Positions 8,251-17,299 of a DNA stretch of 64,000 bases are shown piece after piece. Position numbers and translations under genes: made by a program. The notes below the pieces were generated by a model. That model ran no database searches. It was not told where the DNA came from and saw nothing but the letters and a program-made list of their open reading frames with translations. The stretch covers positions 1,550,001 to 1,614,000 of the forward strand of contig NZ_RDTE01000003.1 in assembly GCF_004125265.1 (NCBI RefSeq), in the 5' to 3' direction. The DNA comes from Streptomyces lydicus. Lineage in GTDB: Bacteria; Actinomycetota; Actinomycetes; Streptomycetales; Streptomycetaceae. Each line of letters opens with the position of its first letter. The stretch's first letter is position 1.

Positions 8251-8961
8251 ATGACCTCCAGCACCACTGTCCGCACCGCTCGTCGCCGCACGCTGCGCAT
8301 TGCCGCCGCGGCCCTGACCGCGGCCGCCGGTCTCGCCCTGACCGCCTGCTCCGGCTCGGACGCCGGCGGCGCGAAGTCCGCGGGCCACACGACCATGCGC
8401 TCGGCCGCCGCCGAGTCCACCGCGTCGGGCTGGTCCGGATTGCAGAGCACCGACGCCAAGGCCGACGTCAAGGCGGGCGTCGCGAACAAGCAGTCGGGCC
8501 GGCAGCAGCCGGGCGGCGCGCACGCCGGTTCCGGTGGCACGGCGGCCTCCCCGGTCCGCACCCAGCGCCTGGCGGACGGCATCAGCAAGGCCGAGATCTA
8601 CCAGCTCGGCGACCAGCACTACCGCGCCAAGATCGTCGCCCGCGGCTCGGTCCTGGCAACGCTGGAGACAAAGGGGCACGACGACGGACTCGACGCCAAC
8701 GACATGTTCATCACGCTCACACTGGACGGCCAGGTCCACTCCTGGATGGGCGGCGGACACCAGGGACCGGGCACCTTCAAGCTCGCCGGCGGCTGGACGG
8801 CCAAGGTCACCAAGATCGGCGAACTCCGCTACCGCGCACAGATCATCGGCCACGACGGCGTAGCCGCCACCCTGGAGACAAACCAGCACGACACCGGGCT
8901 CAACGCCAACGGCATCTACATCGTGCTCAGCACCGGCGGCGTAATCAGCGCCCACGCGTAA
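8251..8961 (+). CDS. Secreted lipoprotein with a duplicated module
   Basis: The 236-aa product starts with a twin-arginine-rich n-region, a hydrophobic stretch and the lipobox LTAC, so it should be a membrane-anchored exported lipoprotein. After a low-complexity linker (about 30-100) the same module occurs twice. The first copy is YRAKIVARGSVLATLETKGH...LDANDMFITLTLDG. The second is YRAQIIGHDGVAATLETNQH...LNANGIYIVLSTGG. I do not recognise the domain. The ATG at 8251 was preferred to one at 8203 because the signal sequence follows it directly. A strong hairpin follows at 9004-9046, so it is probably monocistronic. Confidence 0.82.
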   Translation: MTSSTTVRTARRRTLRIAAAALTAAAGLALTACSGSDAGGAKSAGHTTMRSAAAESTASGWSGLQSTDAKADVKAGVANKQSGRQQPGGAHAGSGGTAASPVRTQRLADGISKAEIYQLGDQHYRAKIVARGSVLATLETKGHDDGLDANDMFITLTLDGQVHSWMGGGHQGPGTFKLAGGWTAKVTKIGELRYRAQIIGHDGVAATLETNQHDTGLNANGIYIVLSTGGVISAHA

Positions 8962-9003
8962 ACCCCCACCCGGCGAGGATTCGTCCCGCCGACGCCGCGC
9001 CAA

Positions 9004-9046
9004 AAAGACCGCTGCCCGGGTGTGTCACACCCGGGCAGCGGTCTTT
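9004..9046. terminator. Strong terminator hairpin
   Basis: A perfect 21-bp inverted repeat: AAAGACCGCTGCCCGGGTGT plus G, at 9004-9024, pairs with 9026-9046. The right arm ends in TTT and the left arm begins with AAA, so it can work in both directions. It serves the plus-strand lipoprotein gene ending at 8961 and the minus-strand gene ending at 9140. Confidence 0.9.
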
Positions 9047-9139
9047 CCCGCTCCCACCCCGCCGACAGCAGGAACCGCTCCCCCAGCGACAGTCCCCACG
9101 ACCGTCGGCTAACGGCCCGCGGTCGACGGCCGACGGCCC

Positions 9140-9448
9140 TTACTCGACCGCATACAGCAGGTTGTACTCAGCACCATCCGCCCTGAAGCGCAGACTGCGC
9201 TCACCAGGCGTATCCGTGATCCACTGCTCCCCGAGCCCGCCGTCCCCGACTGCTCCGCCGGCCTCCCCGAGGAAGACGGCAATCGTTCCCGTGAAGTCGC
9301 AGTCGTACTTGACGGTGTACATCCGGTCTCCCAGCACCGTCCCGTTCCACACGGTGCCACGATTCTGGACCACGAGCCTCGGCTCGTCGACGCCGCTCCA
9401 GCCCTCAGTCGTGACGCACTGGAGCTTCTCCAGATAGAGCTTGGCCAT
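9140..9448 (-). CDS. Hypothetical 102-aa beta-rich protein
   Basis: The ATG at 9448 is preceded by AGGGGACGG. The product begins MAKLYLEKLQCVTTEGWSGVDEP and alternates short hydrophobic strands with acidic loops, suggesting a beta-sandwich. The opening pattern (LxKLxC ... DEPxLVV) recurs in small Streptomyces proteins of unknown function, as I recall. There is no signal peptide. It converges on the lipoprotein gene across the terminator at 9004-9046. No function is proposed. Confidence 0.7.
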   Translation of the reverse strand: MAKLYLEKLQCVTTEGWSGVDEPRLVVQNRGTVWNGTVLGDRMYTVKYDCDFTGTIAVFLGEAGGAVGDGGLGEQWITDTPGERSLRFRADGAEYNLLYAVE

Positions 9449-9624
9449 ACCGTCCCCTGTGAAGGATCCTCCCCGACACTTCACATCCTGCCGAGCCGCA
9501 ATAAACGATCACTAAACGCATGAACGCGGTACGGCGCAAGCAGTACCGGGCGCACCGGCTGCTCTGCTCACGCGCGGCGTGCACATGCACGTCGCAAGCC
9601 GAAGAGCTGCTGCGTTTGCGCAGG

Positions 9625-9942
9625 TCAGCTCCCATAGGACGGTGGATGGAGCAGCTTCCGGAACACGGTGTCGGCTGTCTCTGCGTGAGCGGTGGCCAGT
9701 CGACGGATCGGCCGTGGCGCGATCGACTCCTCGCGCAGATACGTGCGCAGGAGATCCTGGTGCGGTTTGCGACCCGCGAGGGCGGGGTCCGCGAAGAGGT
9801 CTCGCAGCATCCCGTAGTCCGCGGAGAAGTTGAGCCCGTCGACCCGGTCGTAGATGACGCCGACGGTGTCCGCGCCCGCCGATTCCCGCGGAAGCTCGAA
9901 GAAGGGCAGGGACCTTGCACGCCGTCGTGCCCCGCTGTGCAC
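9625..9942 (-). pseudogene. Probable gene remnant of unknown family
   Basis: The minus-strand frame reads FFELPRESAGADTVGVIYDR and then segments with normal amino-acid usage such as RDLFADPALAGRKPHQDLL and PRPIRRLATAHAETADTVF. It ends at 9625. No proper start exists. The only early candidate, a GTG at 9942, sits inside a hairpin (9941-9951 pairing with 9966-9976) that looks like a terminator. I read it as the tail of a gene that has lost its 5' part. The family is not recognised. Confidence 0.4.
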
Positions 9943-9976
9943 GAACCCCCGCCGGGCCAAGCCGACGGGGGTTCGT
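9941..9976 (+). terminator. Hairpin, possible terminator
   Basis: ACGAACCCCCG at 9941-9951 pairs perfectly with CGGGGGTTCGT at 9966-9976, followed by TTCCC. The 14-nt loop is partly self-complementary (GCCGGGCCAAGCC). No intact plus-strand gene precedes it, so it may be left over from the degraded locus. Confidence 0.5.
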
Positions 9977-10146
9977 TTCCCACGGTCGCCCCCCATGACA
10001 CCCGACTCCCCCGGCAGCGGGTTCGCGCAGTTGGCGGTGCCGTGAGGGCCGGGGCAGGGAGCCGGCGGTGCCGCGCGCGATACACGTGCCGCGCGCGGTG
10101 CATGTGCCGCACGCGGTGTGCGATCGGCGTCAGGGGCGCTGCCCGT

Positions 10147-11217
10147 TCAGTGGGCGAAGCCCCAGTCGAGCATCTTGGTGGCGTCGTCGAAGCGGCTCTT
10201 TTCGTCGTCCTTGAGGATCGCGCCGACCAGGGTGCGGTTGTCCCGCTTGGCGGCGAAGACCAGGGCGTAGCCGGCCTCCGGGCCGCTGCCCGTCTTGATG
10301 CCCAGAGCACCGTCGTAGCTGCCCAGCAGCTTGTTGGTGTTGTCCCAAGTGTAGTACCGGGTGTGGCCGTTGGCGGCCGGGGCCTCCGCCTTGTACTGCT
10401 TGATCTTCACGATGTCGGCGAACACCGGCTTCAGCATGGCACGCTGGCCGAGCTTGGCCAGGTCGCGCGCGGTGCTGTGGTTGCTGCCGTTCGAGATGCC
10501 GTCGAAGCCGTCGAAGTGCGTTCCGGCCAGGCCCAGTTGCTGCGCCTCGGCGTTCATCTGGTTCACGAAGTCGGCGATCCGCGCGTCCGCGGTGGCGCCG
10601 GAGCCGAAGTTGTCGGCCAGGGCCATCGCGGCGTCGTCGCCGGACGGGATCAGCATGGCGTGCAGCAGCTGCTCGACGGTCAGCGTGTCACCGGTCTGCA
10701 GGTCGGCGGTGCTGCCACCGACCTTCTGGACGTAGTCCCGGTACTCCTGCTTCACCGTGATCTGCCGGTTCAGCCACTCCGGGTGCTTGAGCACCACCAT
10801 GGCCGTCATGATCTTGGTGGTGCTGGCCATCGAGACGCTCTCGTCCGCCTTGGCCCCGCCCCACATCTCCCGCTCCTGGCTACCGTCGCGGGCGTCCAGC
10901 AGGAAGGCGTGGTCGGCGTGGATCTGGGGAGCGTCCTGCGCAGCGGCGGCCTTGCCGTTGGCGGCGTGCTGCTGTCCTGCCTGGTCGGACCCGAACTGCC
11001 GCTGCGTTCCGTGCTTCTGGGCCGCCCCCGCGGTGACCTCGCTGCCGTGCTGGTCGTTCTCGTCCGCGGAGTGCGTGGCGCCGGGGGTGGCCGCCTGGGC
11101 GAGCCCACTGGCGGTGATCGGCAGAGCGGCACCGACAAGCGCGACCATCGCGATCCGGACTCCGGTGCGATGTATGCGGTTGGGGCGGGCGTGGGAACCC
11201 ATGGGGCGTCCATCCAT
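10147..11217 (-). CDS. D-alanyl-D-alanine carboxypeptidase (S11, PBP5-like)
   Basis: An exported serine peptidase that trims the terminal D-Ala of peptidoglycan stem peptides. The N-terminus has basic residues and a hydrophobic segment ending ASGLAQAATPG (signal peptide), followed by a Gln/His/Ala-rich linker to about residue 95. Catalytic motifs are S132-T-T-K135, S192-G-D194 (S11 enzymes more often have SGN) and K308-T-G310. No C-terminal amphipathic anchor is visible, since the protein ends soon after the fold (MLDWGFAH). An alternative ATG at 11202 would shorten it by five residues. It appears to be a single-gene unit. Confidence 0.92.
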   Translation of the reverse strand: MDGRPMGSHARPNRIHRTGVRIAMVALVGAALPITASGLAQAATPGATHSADENDQHGSEVTAGAAQKHGTQRQFGSDQAGQQHAANGKAAAAQDAPQIHADHAFLLDARDGSQEREMWGGAKADESVSMASTTKIMTAMVVLKHPEWLNRQITVKQEYRDYVQKVGGSTADLQTGDTLTVEQLLHAMLIPSGDDAAMALADNFGSGATADARIADFVNQMNAEAQQLGLAGTHFDGFDGISNGSNHSTARDLAKLGQRAMLKPVFADIVKIKQYKAEAPAANGHTRYYTWDNTNKLLGSYDGALGIKTGSGPEAGYALVFAAKRDNRTLVGAILKDDEKSRFDDATKMLDWGFAH

Positions 11218-11619
11218 CCTTCCGGCGAAAGGACGCCGGCTTGTAGTAGAACTCGGTTCATACTGAACCTACTTGTGTGACGACAGTGACTCAAGTCGGC
11301 TATGTCATAGTCCTGTAACGGGGTTCACTTCTGTGGTGGTTGTGCAGGTGGCTGATGGGTCGCGTGAGGTCGCTCGCGCGCAGCGCCCCGTCGCACGGTC
11401 GCATCGTCATCTCCCCTGTTCCCCTGGTCCCTTGGGACCCTGGTCCCCTGATTTCCTGGTCCCTTGGATCACCGGTTCGCTGCCGGTGACCGTCCATCCG
11501 GTGGGAGCCGGCCCTTCGCCAGGCGCCGAGAGTCATACGCGGATAATGCCTGGAACTCTGCGAGCCACCACGCCTAGAGTGAGTGCACGCCCGTGATCAC
11601 GGATAAGGAGGCGAGAACG
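11218..11619. other. Intergenic region with low-complexity repeats
   Basis: No gene is supported. Positions 11411-11470 hold an imperfect run of CCCCTGGTCCC-type units (GGTCCCTTGGGACCCTGGTC and variants). The rest should carry the carboxypeptidase promoter (near 11220-11340) and the promoter for the leader ORF and GNAT gene. Confidence 0.5.
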
Positions 11620-11676
11620 ATGCTCATCACGACAGCTTTGCGCTCCCGCCCCATCCGCCGGGCGTCCCAGGTCTGA
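11620..11676 (+). CDS. Leader-like micro-ORF, 18 aa
   Basis: An ATG at 11620 sits 8 nt after AAGGAGG, a near-consensus ribosome-binding site that is stronger than that of the gene downstream. It encodes an 18-residue Arg/Ser-rich peptide (MLITTALRSRPIRRASQV) and stops 38 nt before the GNAT gene. It is too short for an enzyme. The ribosome-binding site and position suggest a translated leader controlling the downstream gene, or a small peptide in its own right. This is inference from layout. Confidence 0.45.
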   Translation: MLITTALRSRPIRRASQV

Positions 11677-11714
11677 TCCGGGAGCGCGTCACTCTCCCGA
11701 AGGATCGCTTCACC

Positions 11715-12617
11715 ATGACTGATCTGGTCATCCGTCCGCTCACCGCGGGCGAGACTCCCCTCTTCGCCTCCCTGCCCGACCCGGGCCTCGTCGGCCCCGC
11801 CGTACTCGGCGACGCCTACGGCATGATTGCCGACGGCGGCCGGTACCGGCCCGATTGGACCTGGGTCGCTCTGCGCGAGGGAATCGTCGTCGCCCGCGCG
11901 GCCTGGTGGGCCAGGCCCGGGGACGACAAACCCCTCGCCCTGGATTGGTTCGACTTCACCGACGGCGAGGCCGCTGTGCAACTGCTGCGCGCCGCACCCC
12001 TCCACGCCGAATACAGCCTGCTGCTGCCGCCCGGCTGGCGCGACAAGCCGGACGTGCGAGCCGCAGCCGAGGTCCGGATGGCCGCGGCCGAGGCGGCCGG
12101 CCTCCGGAAGCTGGTCGAACGCTACCGCTACACCTGGACCTCCGACTGCCCGCTCCCGGCGCGCACCGGACGCCTGGAGTACCGGCCGGAGCCGGACGAC
12201 AACGTCATCCGGGGCGTAGTGCGTCGGATCCAGGAAGGCTCCCTGGACGCCCATGATCTGCACGACATCGCGCAGTACGGCAGGGACGGCGCCGTCGAAG
12301 AACTCCTCGGCCTCCTCACCTCTACGACGTCCCCACGGGACTGGTGGCGGGTGGCCTACACCCCAGCCGGCGAGCCGGCAGGTATCCACGTCCCCACGCG
12401 CAACTCGACAGGCCTCTGTATCGGCTTCATCGGCGTCCTCCCCGAGCAGCGCGGGCACGGCTACGCCTACGACCTGCTGGTCGAGTGCACACAAGACCTG
12501 GTGGCGCAAGGCGCGACACATATCGTGGCCGCGACCGACCAGGGGAACTTCCCGATGGCCGCACATTTCGCGACGGCGGGATATCCGGTCAGCGAGGAGC
12601 GCATCGACTTCGTCTGA
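11715..12617 (+). CDS. GNAT-family N-acetyltransferase, 300 aa
   Basis: The C-terminal ~100 residues form a GNAT acyl-CoA-binding core, with strand STGLCIGFIGVLPEQRGHGY and the pyrophosphate loop QRGHGYAYDLL, ending ATDQGNFPMAAHFATAGYPV as usual for the family. The N-terminal ~150 residues may be a degenerate second GNAT-like half (VALREGIVVARAAWW ... LDWFDF). It should acetylate an amine from acetyl-CoA in the cytoplasm; the substrate is unknown. The ATG at 11715 follows a weak ribosome-binding site, in contrast to the micro-ORF just upstream. Confidence 0.85.
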   Translation: MTDLVIRPLTAGETPLFASLPDPGLVGPAVLGDAYGMIADGGRYRPDWTWVALREGIVVARAAWWARPGDDKPLALDWFDFTDGEAAVQLLRAAPLHAEYSLLLPPGWRDKPDVRAAAEVRMAAAEAAGLRKLVERYRYTWTSDCPLPARTGRLEYRPEPDDNVIRGVVRRIQEGSLDAHDLHDIAQYGRDGAVEELLGLLTSTTSPRDWWRVAYTPAGEPAGIHVPTRNSTGLCIGFIGVLPEQRGHGYAYDLLVECTQDLVAQGATHIVAATDQGNFPMAAHFATAGYPVSEERIDFV

Positions 12618-12837
12618 CCGGCCGTGACGGGATCCCGGCGCAGGTCGGAGCCGGCGGACTCGGGCACCACCACCGTGGTACAGGGCCGGGCGGCTGCGGT
12701 CGGGCGGCCGGGGCCGTCCGGCCGCGGCCGTGCGGGCAGCGGCCGGCCCACTCGGGTGGGCGCCGCCGGCTCCTTGCGGCGGCGCTGCCGATTTCGCCCC
12801 GGTGCCGGACGGTTGTTGTGGCGGCCGGCGGTCATCC

Positions 12838-14499
12838 TCACATCCGTTCCGGGGCCGAGACCCCGAGCAGCTGCAGCCCGTTGCGCAGCACCAGCCGGGC
12901 GGCCTCCGTGAGCCACAGCCTGGCGCGGGTGCGGTCGTCCGGGTCCTCACCGGCCCGCGGCAGGACCCGGCAGGCGTCGTAGAAGCGGTGGTACGTGCCG
13001 GCCAGTTGCTCCAGGTAGTGCGCGACCCGGTGTGGCTCGCGCAGCGTGGCGGCGGTGGCCACGACCTGCGGGAACTCGGCCAGCATGCCGAGCAGGTCGG
13101 CCTCCCGCTCATGGGTGAGGACAGCAGGGTCGAAGTCCTCCGGCGCGCCCTTCCCGATCCCGGCTTCCGCCGCCCTGCGCTGTACGGCGCACGGCCGGGT
13201 GTGCGCGTACTGGACGTAGTAGACGGGGTTGTCGTTCGACTGCCGGGTGAGCAGGTCGATATCGAGATCGATCGTCGTGTCCACGCTGGCCCGCGCCAGC
13301 GCGTACCGCGCGGCGTCCACGCCCACCGCCTCGACCAGGTCGTCCAGGGTGACGACCGTGCCCGCCCGCTTGCTCATCCGGACCGGCGCACCGTCCTTGA
13401 CCAGGTTGACCAGTTGACCGATCAGGATCTCCAGATGCGTGTCCGGGTCGTCACCGAAGCAGGCCGCCATGGCCCGCATCCGGCCCACATAGCCCGCGTG
13501 GTCGGCGCCGAGCATGATGACGACCCGCTCGAAGCCCCGGGACCGCTTGTTGAGGTAGTACGCGCAGTCCGCGGTGAAGTACGTCCAGGAAGCGTCGCCC
13601 TTCACCAGGACCCGGTCCTTGTCGTCACCGAAGTCCGTGGTGCGCAGCCAGACCGCTCCCTCCTTCTCGAAGACGTGGCCGCCCTCCCGCAGGCGGATGA
13701 CGGCGGCGTCCAAGTCGCCCTTGTCGTGCAGGTCCTTCTCGTTGAAGTAGACGTCGAAGTGGGTACCGAACGCGGCGAGCGACGTCTTGATCTCGTCGAA
13801 CATCAGCGCCGTGCCCTCCGCACGGAAGGCGGCGACGGCCTCCGGCCGCGCCAGGTCCAGGGCCCCGGGCTGCCGCCGCAGTACCGTGGCGGCGATCTCC
13901 TCGAGGTACGCGCCGCTGTAGCCGTCTTCGGGAGCCGGTGAGCCCTGCGCCGTGGCGAGCAGCGAGCGGGCGAAGCGGTCGATCTGCCCGCCGGCGTCGT
14001 TGAAGTAGTACTCCCGCGACACGTCTGCACCCGCTGCCTCGAGGAGCCGGGCAAGTACGTCACCCACGACTGCCCACCGGGCCCCGCCGATGTGCACCGG
14101 CCCGGTGGGGTTCGCCGAGACGAACTCCAGATTGAGCCGAAGGCCGCCGAGCCGGTCCGAACGGCCATAGGCGTCACCGGCCAGGACGATATCGCGCGCC
14201 AGGGCGCCGATCGCCGCGCTCTCCAGGGTGATGTTCAGGAATCCGGGGCCCGCCACCTCGGCCTTCGCGACTCCGGCGGCCGCGCCCACCAGCGGCGCCA
14301 GCACCTCGGCGACGGTGCGGGCGGGCAGCCCCGCGGACTTGGCGAGTTGCAGGGCGACGTTGGTCGAGTAGTCGCCATGGCTGCGGTGCCGGGGGCGCTC
14401 CACACGGATTTCCTCGGGCATCTCTGCTGAGATGCGTCCGGAGCGGATGGCTGTGTGTACGCCGTCGGAGATGACGACCGCAAGATCTTCTGGAGTCAC
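12838..14499 (-). CDS. argS: Arginyl-tRNA synthetase
   Basis: A class I aminoacyl-tRNA synthetase that charges tRNA-Arg. It has the N-terminal tRNA-recognition domain (RVERPRHRSHGDYSTNVALQ is the conserved ArgS opening). The catalytic HIGH-type motif is PTGPVHIGGARW near residues 131-142, the KMSKS-type motif is VRMSKRAGTVV in the second half, and the C-terminus is a DALR anticodon-binding domain ending LRNGLQLLGVSAPERM. At 553 residues it is slightly shorter than common ArgS proteins (about 575-590). Whether it is the housekeeping copy or a second paralogue cannot be decided from this window. Confidence 0.95.
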   Translation of the reverse strand: MTPEDLAVVISDGVHTAIRSGRISAEMPEEIRVERPRHRSHGDYSTNVALQLAKSAGLPARTVAEVLAPLVGAAAGVAKAEVAGPGFLNITLESAAIGALARDIVLAGDAYGRSDRLGGLRLNLEFVSANPTGPVHIGGARWAVVGDVLARLLEAAGADVSREYYFNDAGGQIDRFARSLLATAQGSPAPEDGYSGAYLEEIAATVLRRQPGALDLARPEAVAAFRAEGTALMFDEIKTSLAAFGTHFDVYFNEKDLHDKGDLDAAVIRLREGGHVFEKEGAVWLRTTDFGDDKDRVLVKGDASWTYFTADCAYYLNKRSRGFERVVIMLGADHAGYVGRMRAMAACFGDDPDTHLEILIGQLVNLVKDGAPVRMSKRAGTVVTLDDLVEAVGVDAARYALARASVDTTIDLDIDLLTRQSNDNPVYYVQYAHTRPCAVQRRAAEAGIGKGAPEDFDPAVLTHEREADLLGMLAEFPQVVATAATLREPHRVAHYLEQLAGTYHRFYDACRVLPRAGEDPDDRTRARLWLTEAARLVLRNGLQLLGVSAPERM

Positions 14500-14570
14500 G
14501 GCAGCGACGCTACTGGGGGCGATGACGCCCGGGACACTGATTATCCGGGCGGTCCATCAGCCCCTCCCCC

Positions 14571-15143
14571 TCAGAACCTCACCGTCGAAACGGTGTGCAC
14601 GACCGGGTGGCCCGGCTCGTCGTAGTTGACCATGATCCGCTGGTACGGGTGCGGCGACCGGCCCGTGGTGGTCGTACCGGCCCAGGGCGCGTCGATGCTG
14701 AAGTCCCAGCCGACCTTCGACGCCTGGTCGGGCGGGATGGTCCGGTGGTTCTTCTTGAGTGCGGCGGTGCTGGTGCCGACGGCGTTGAGGTAGTGCTCAA
14801 GTCCCCACTTGTTGGTCCTGAACTGCACGAACAGCGAACTGGTCTGCCAGGAGTTGGTCTCGTAGTAGTAGACCGGGGTGGAGCCGATCGGCACCGGGAC
14901 GTTGTAGATCCGCTGCTGGACCTTGGAGGGGAAGGCGTTGGTCAGGCCGGTGGCGGCGGCCTCGGCCTCCTTGCCCTCGCCGCTGTCCCGGCTCTGCTCG
15001 GCGGAGATGACGATATAGCCGGCCGGGATCGCGATCAGCAGGAAGATGATCAGCGCCATCAGCACCGGGCGCCGGCGCTTGACGCGGGGCGGCGGGACGG
15101 GCTGGGCGTCGTCGTGCACGGTGTGCAGGTCGGTGTCGGTCAT
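14571..15143 (-). CDS. Single-pass membrane-anchored hypothetical protein
   Basis: The 190-aa protein has a cytoplasmic Pro/Arg-rich head (about 1-27), one transmembrane helix (VLMALIIFLLIAIPAGYIVI) and an extracytoplasmic domain with strands such as PVYYYETNSWQTSSLFVQF and PYQRIMVNYDEPGHPVV. I do not recognise the domain. Its ATG overlaps the end of the ROK gene by 4 nt (ATGA), so the two are translationally coupled and may work together. No enzymatic motif is visible. Confidence 0.82.
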   Translation of the reverse strand: MTDTDLHTVHDDAQPVPPPRVKRRRPVLMALIIFLLIAIPAGYIVISAEQSRDSGEGKEAEAAATGLTNAFPSKVQQRIYNVPVPIGSTPVYYYETNSWQTSSLFVQFRTNKWGLEHYLNAVGTSTAALKKNHRTIPPDQASKVGWDFSIDAPWAGTTTTGRSPHPYQRIMVNYDEPGHPVVHTVSTVRF

Positions 15144-16261
15144 CGGCGGCCCGCCCGTTCGTATCGTTCGTAGCGCTCGGCCCGGCGCCGGTTGGCACGC
15201 CGGAAGCGGCGGGCCACCAGGCGGGCCAGGTCGGCGGCGCCGACCATACCGGCCTCGGGGCCCAACTGAGCCTTGGCCAGGGTGGCTTCGGGACGGTAGC
15301 CGCGGCCCGTGAGATGGCGCCGGAAGGCCTCCCTGGCCGGGCCGATCAGCAGGTCGTCCGCGGCGCTGACGCCGCCGCCGATGACGAAGCACGACGGGTC
15401 GAGGGCGGCGGCGAGGTTGGCGATGCCGACGCCGAGCCACTGGCCGATCTCCTGGAGGAGTTCGACGCACATCGCGTCGCCCTCCCGGGCCAGCTCGGTG
15501 ATCAGCGGTCCGGTGATGTCGCCGATGCGGCCGCCGACCCGCTCGATGATGTTGTACGCGACCGGGGAGTCGGCGGCGGCCAGCTCACGGGCCTCGCGCA
15601 CCAGGGCGTTGCCGGAGCTGTACTGCTCCCAGCAGCCGCGGTTGCCGCACGGGCAGCGGTGGCCGCCGGGGACGACCTGCATATGGCCGAACTCACCGGC
15701 CACGCCGTACTTGCCGCGCTTGACGGCGCCGTCCTCCAGGATCGCGCCGCCGATGCCGGTACCGAGCGTGATCATGACGAGATGGTCCTCGCCGCGGCCG
15801 GCGCCGAAGCGCCACTCCGCCCAGGCGGCGGTGTTGGCGTCGTTGTCGACCATGACCGGGACCGCGAGGCGTTCGGCGAGGCGGTCGCGCAGTGGTTCGT
15901 TCCGCCAGTTCAGATGGGGTGCGAACAACACCTTGCTGCGGTCCGCGTCGACCCAGCCGGCCGCGCCGATGCCGACCGCGTGGACGTCGTGGCGGTCGGA
16001 GAGGTCGAGCACCAGCTCGGTGATGGTGTCCTCGACGACCCGGGGGCTCTTGGACTTGTCCGGCGTCTCGGTGCGGACCTTCTCCAGGATGGTGCCGTCG
16101 GCGTCGACGACGCCCGCCATGACCTTGGTGCCGCCGATGTCGATGCCGACGGTGGGCACGCGGGGGGCGGTCAGGTGCGAGCGCCGCTCGCGGGTGCCGA
16201 CCGTGCGCAGCACGGTGGCCCTGGCCGATCCTCGGTGCACCCGGTCCCGGTACATGCTCAT
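15140..16261 (-). CDS. ROK-family sugar kinase (glucokinase-like)
   Basis: A cytoplasmic hexose kinase of the ROK family. The phosphate loop VGIDIGGTKVMAG lies near the N-terminus. The catalytic aspartate is in VMVDNDANTAAW. The ROK signature with its zinc ligands is HRCPCGNRGCWEQYSSG, preceded by EFGHMQV with the zinc histidine. No N-terminal helix-turn-helix is seen, which favours a kinase over a repressor. The start at 16261 has AAGGGG 8 nt upstream. It lies downstream of a sugar-type ABC importer in the same direction, so phosphorylation of the imported sugar is the likely job. A hairpin at 16447-16482 may separate the units. Confidence 0.88.
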   Translation of the reverse strand: MSMYRDRVHRGSARATVLRTVGTRERRSHLTAPRVPTVGIDIGGTKVMAGVVDADGTILEKVRTETPDKSKSPRVVEDTITELVLDLSDRHDVHAVGIGAAGWVDADRSKVLFAPHLNWRNEPLRDRLAERLAVPVMVDNDANTAAWAEWRFGAGRGEDHLVMITLGTGIGGAILEDGAVKRGKYGVAGEFGHMQVVPGGHRCPCGNRGCWEQYSSGNALVREARELAAADSPVAYNIIERVGGRIGDITGPLITELAREGDAMCVELLQEIGQWLGVGIANLAAALDPSCFVIGGGVSAADDLLIGPAREAFRRHLTGRGYRPEATLAKAQLGPEAGMVGAADLARLVARRFRRANRRRAERYERYERAGRR

Positions 16262-16446
16262 CGACCGACCCCTTCGCCGTTGCTCCCGCACTGCCTGGTG
16301 GGCGTGGGCAGTGCCCCCATACGGCGGCTGTGTGCTCGCAAGAGTCGTCTCGTCCCTGCGGGTCTCGGGAGGCCGGGGCCTCGATGTGCGGGTTCGGTGC
16401 GATTGTGCATCACCGGCGGCGTCCGGCGCACCGCGACGGAGAGTGA

Positions 16447-16482
16447 CGCGCCCCGCACAGCTCCGGGGCCGTGCGGGGCGCG
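16447..16482 (-). terminator. Hairpin downstream of the ABC importer genes
   Basis: CGCGCCCCGCAC (16447-16458) pairs perfectly with GTGCGGGGCGCG (16471-16482) around a 12-nt loop. It follows the ATPase stop codon at 16490 and would end or attenuate the importer transcript before the ROK gene. Confidence 0.65.
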
Positions 16483-16489
16483 GTGGTGA

Positions 16490-17299
16490 TCACTCGGGGC
16501 GATGGCCGCCGGGGAACTCCGGGGTCGCGCTCCGGGCCAGCTCATGACTGAGCTGTTCCAGTTCGCTGCCGCCTGCCATTTGGCGGGTCAGCTCTTCCAG
16601 GGTGATCTCCGATTTGGCATGGCTGCCGGCCATGGCGCCGCGCTTGAGCAGGACGAAGCGGTCACCGACGAGATACGCATGGTGCGGATTGTGGGTGATC
16701 AACACCACGCCGAGCCCGGCGTCCCGCGCGGCCGCGACGTACTTGAGGACCACGCCGGACTGCTTGACGCCGAGCGCCGCTGTCGGCTCGTCCAGGACCA
16801 GGACCTTCGCACCGAAATAGACGGCGCGGGCGATGGCCACGCACTGGCGTTCGCCGCCCGAGAGGGTGCCGATGGGCTGGTCGACGTCGCGCAGGTCGAT
16901 GCCCATCCGCAGCAGCTCGCTGCGGGTGGTCTCGCGCATCGTCCTGACGTCGAGCCGCTTGAAGGGGCCCACTCCGGTGGTGGGCTCGGAGCCGAGGAAG
17001 AAATTCCGCCATACCGGCATGAGGGGGACGACGGCCAGGTCCTGGTAGACGGTGGCGATTCCGTGGTCCAGGGCCTCGCGCGGGGAGGCGAGGGCGGTCT
17101 CCTCCCCGTCGATGGTGAAGGATCCGGCGTCGTGCCGGTGCAGCCCCGCGATGATCTTGATCAGGGTGGACTTGCCGGCGCCGTTGTCCCCGAGCACACA
17201 GGAGATCTCGCCCGCGTGCACCTCCAGGGACACGCCTTCCAGTGCCCGGACGTTGCCGTAGTACTTGCTGACGTCGGTCAGCTCGACCAGCGCGGTCAT
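16490..17299 (-). CDS. Sugar ABC transporter ATP-binding protein
   Basis: This single-domain ATPase of the carbohydrate-uptake type powers import. Walker A is GDNGAGKST, the Q-loop region is [11 protein letters not shown], the signature is LSGGERQ, Walker B is [12 protein letters not shown], and the switch histidine is in [10 protein letters not shown]. At 269 residues it is half the size of RbsA/MglA proteins, which carry two ATPase domains, so the complex presumably uses a homodimer. The ATG at 17299 overlaps the permease stop codon (ATGA), indicating coupled translation. Confidence 0.93.
   Translation of the reverse strand: MTALVELTDVSKYYGNVRALEGVSLEVHAGEISCVLGDNGAGKSTLIKIIAGLHRHDAGSFTIDGEETALASPREALDHGIATVYQDLAVVPLMPVWRNFFLGSEPTTGVGPFKRLDVRTMRETTRSELLRMGIDLRDVDQPIGTLSGGERQCVAIARAVYFGAKVLVLDEPTAALGVKQSGVVLKYVAAARDAGLGVVLITHNPHHAYLVGDRFVLLKRGAMAGSHAKSEITLEELTRQMAGGSELEQLSHELARSATPEFPGGHRPE

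Noticed and set aside
9520..11280. A 586-codon plus-strand open frame
   Set aside because: It is antisense to the D,D-carboxypeptidase gene, whose SxxK, SGD and KTG motifs are intact. The frame is open only because of high G+C.
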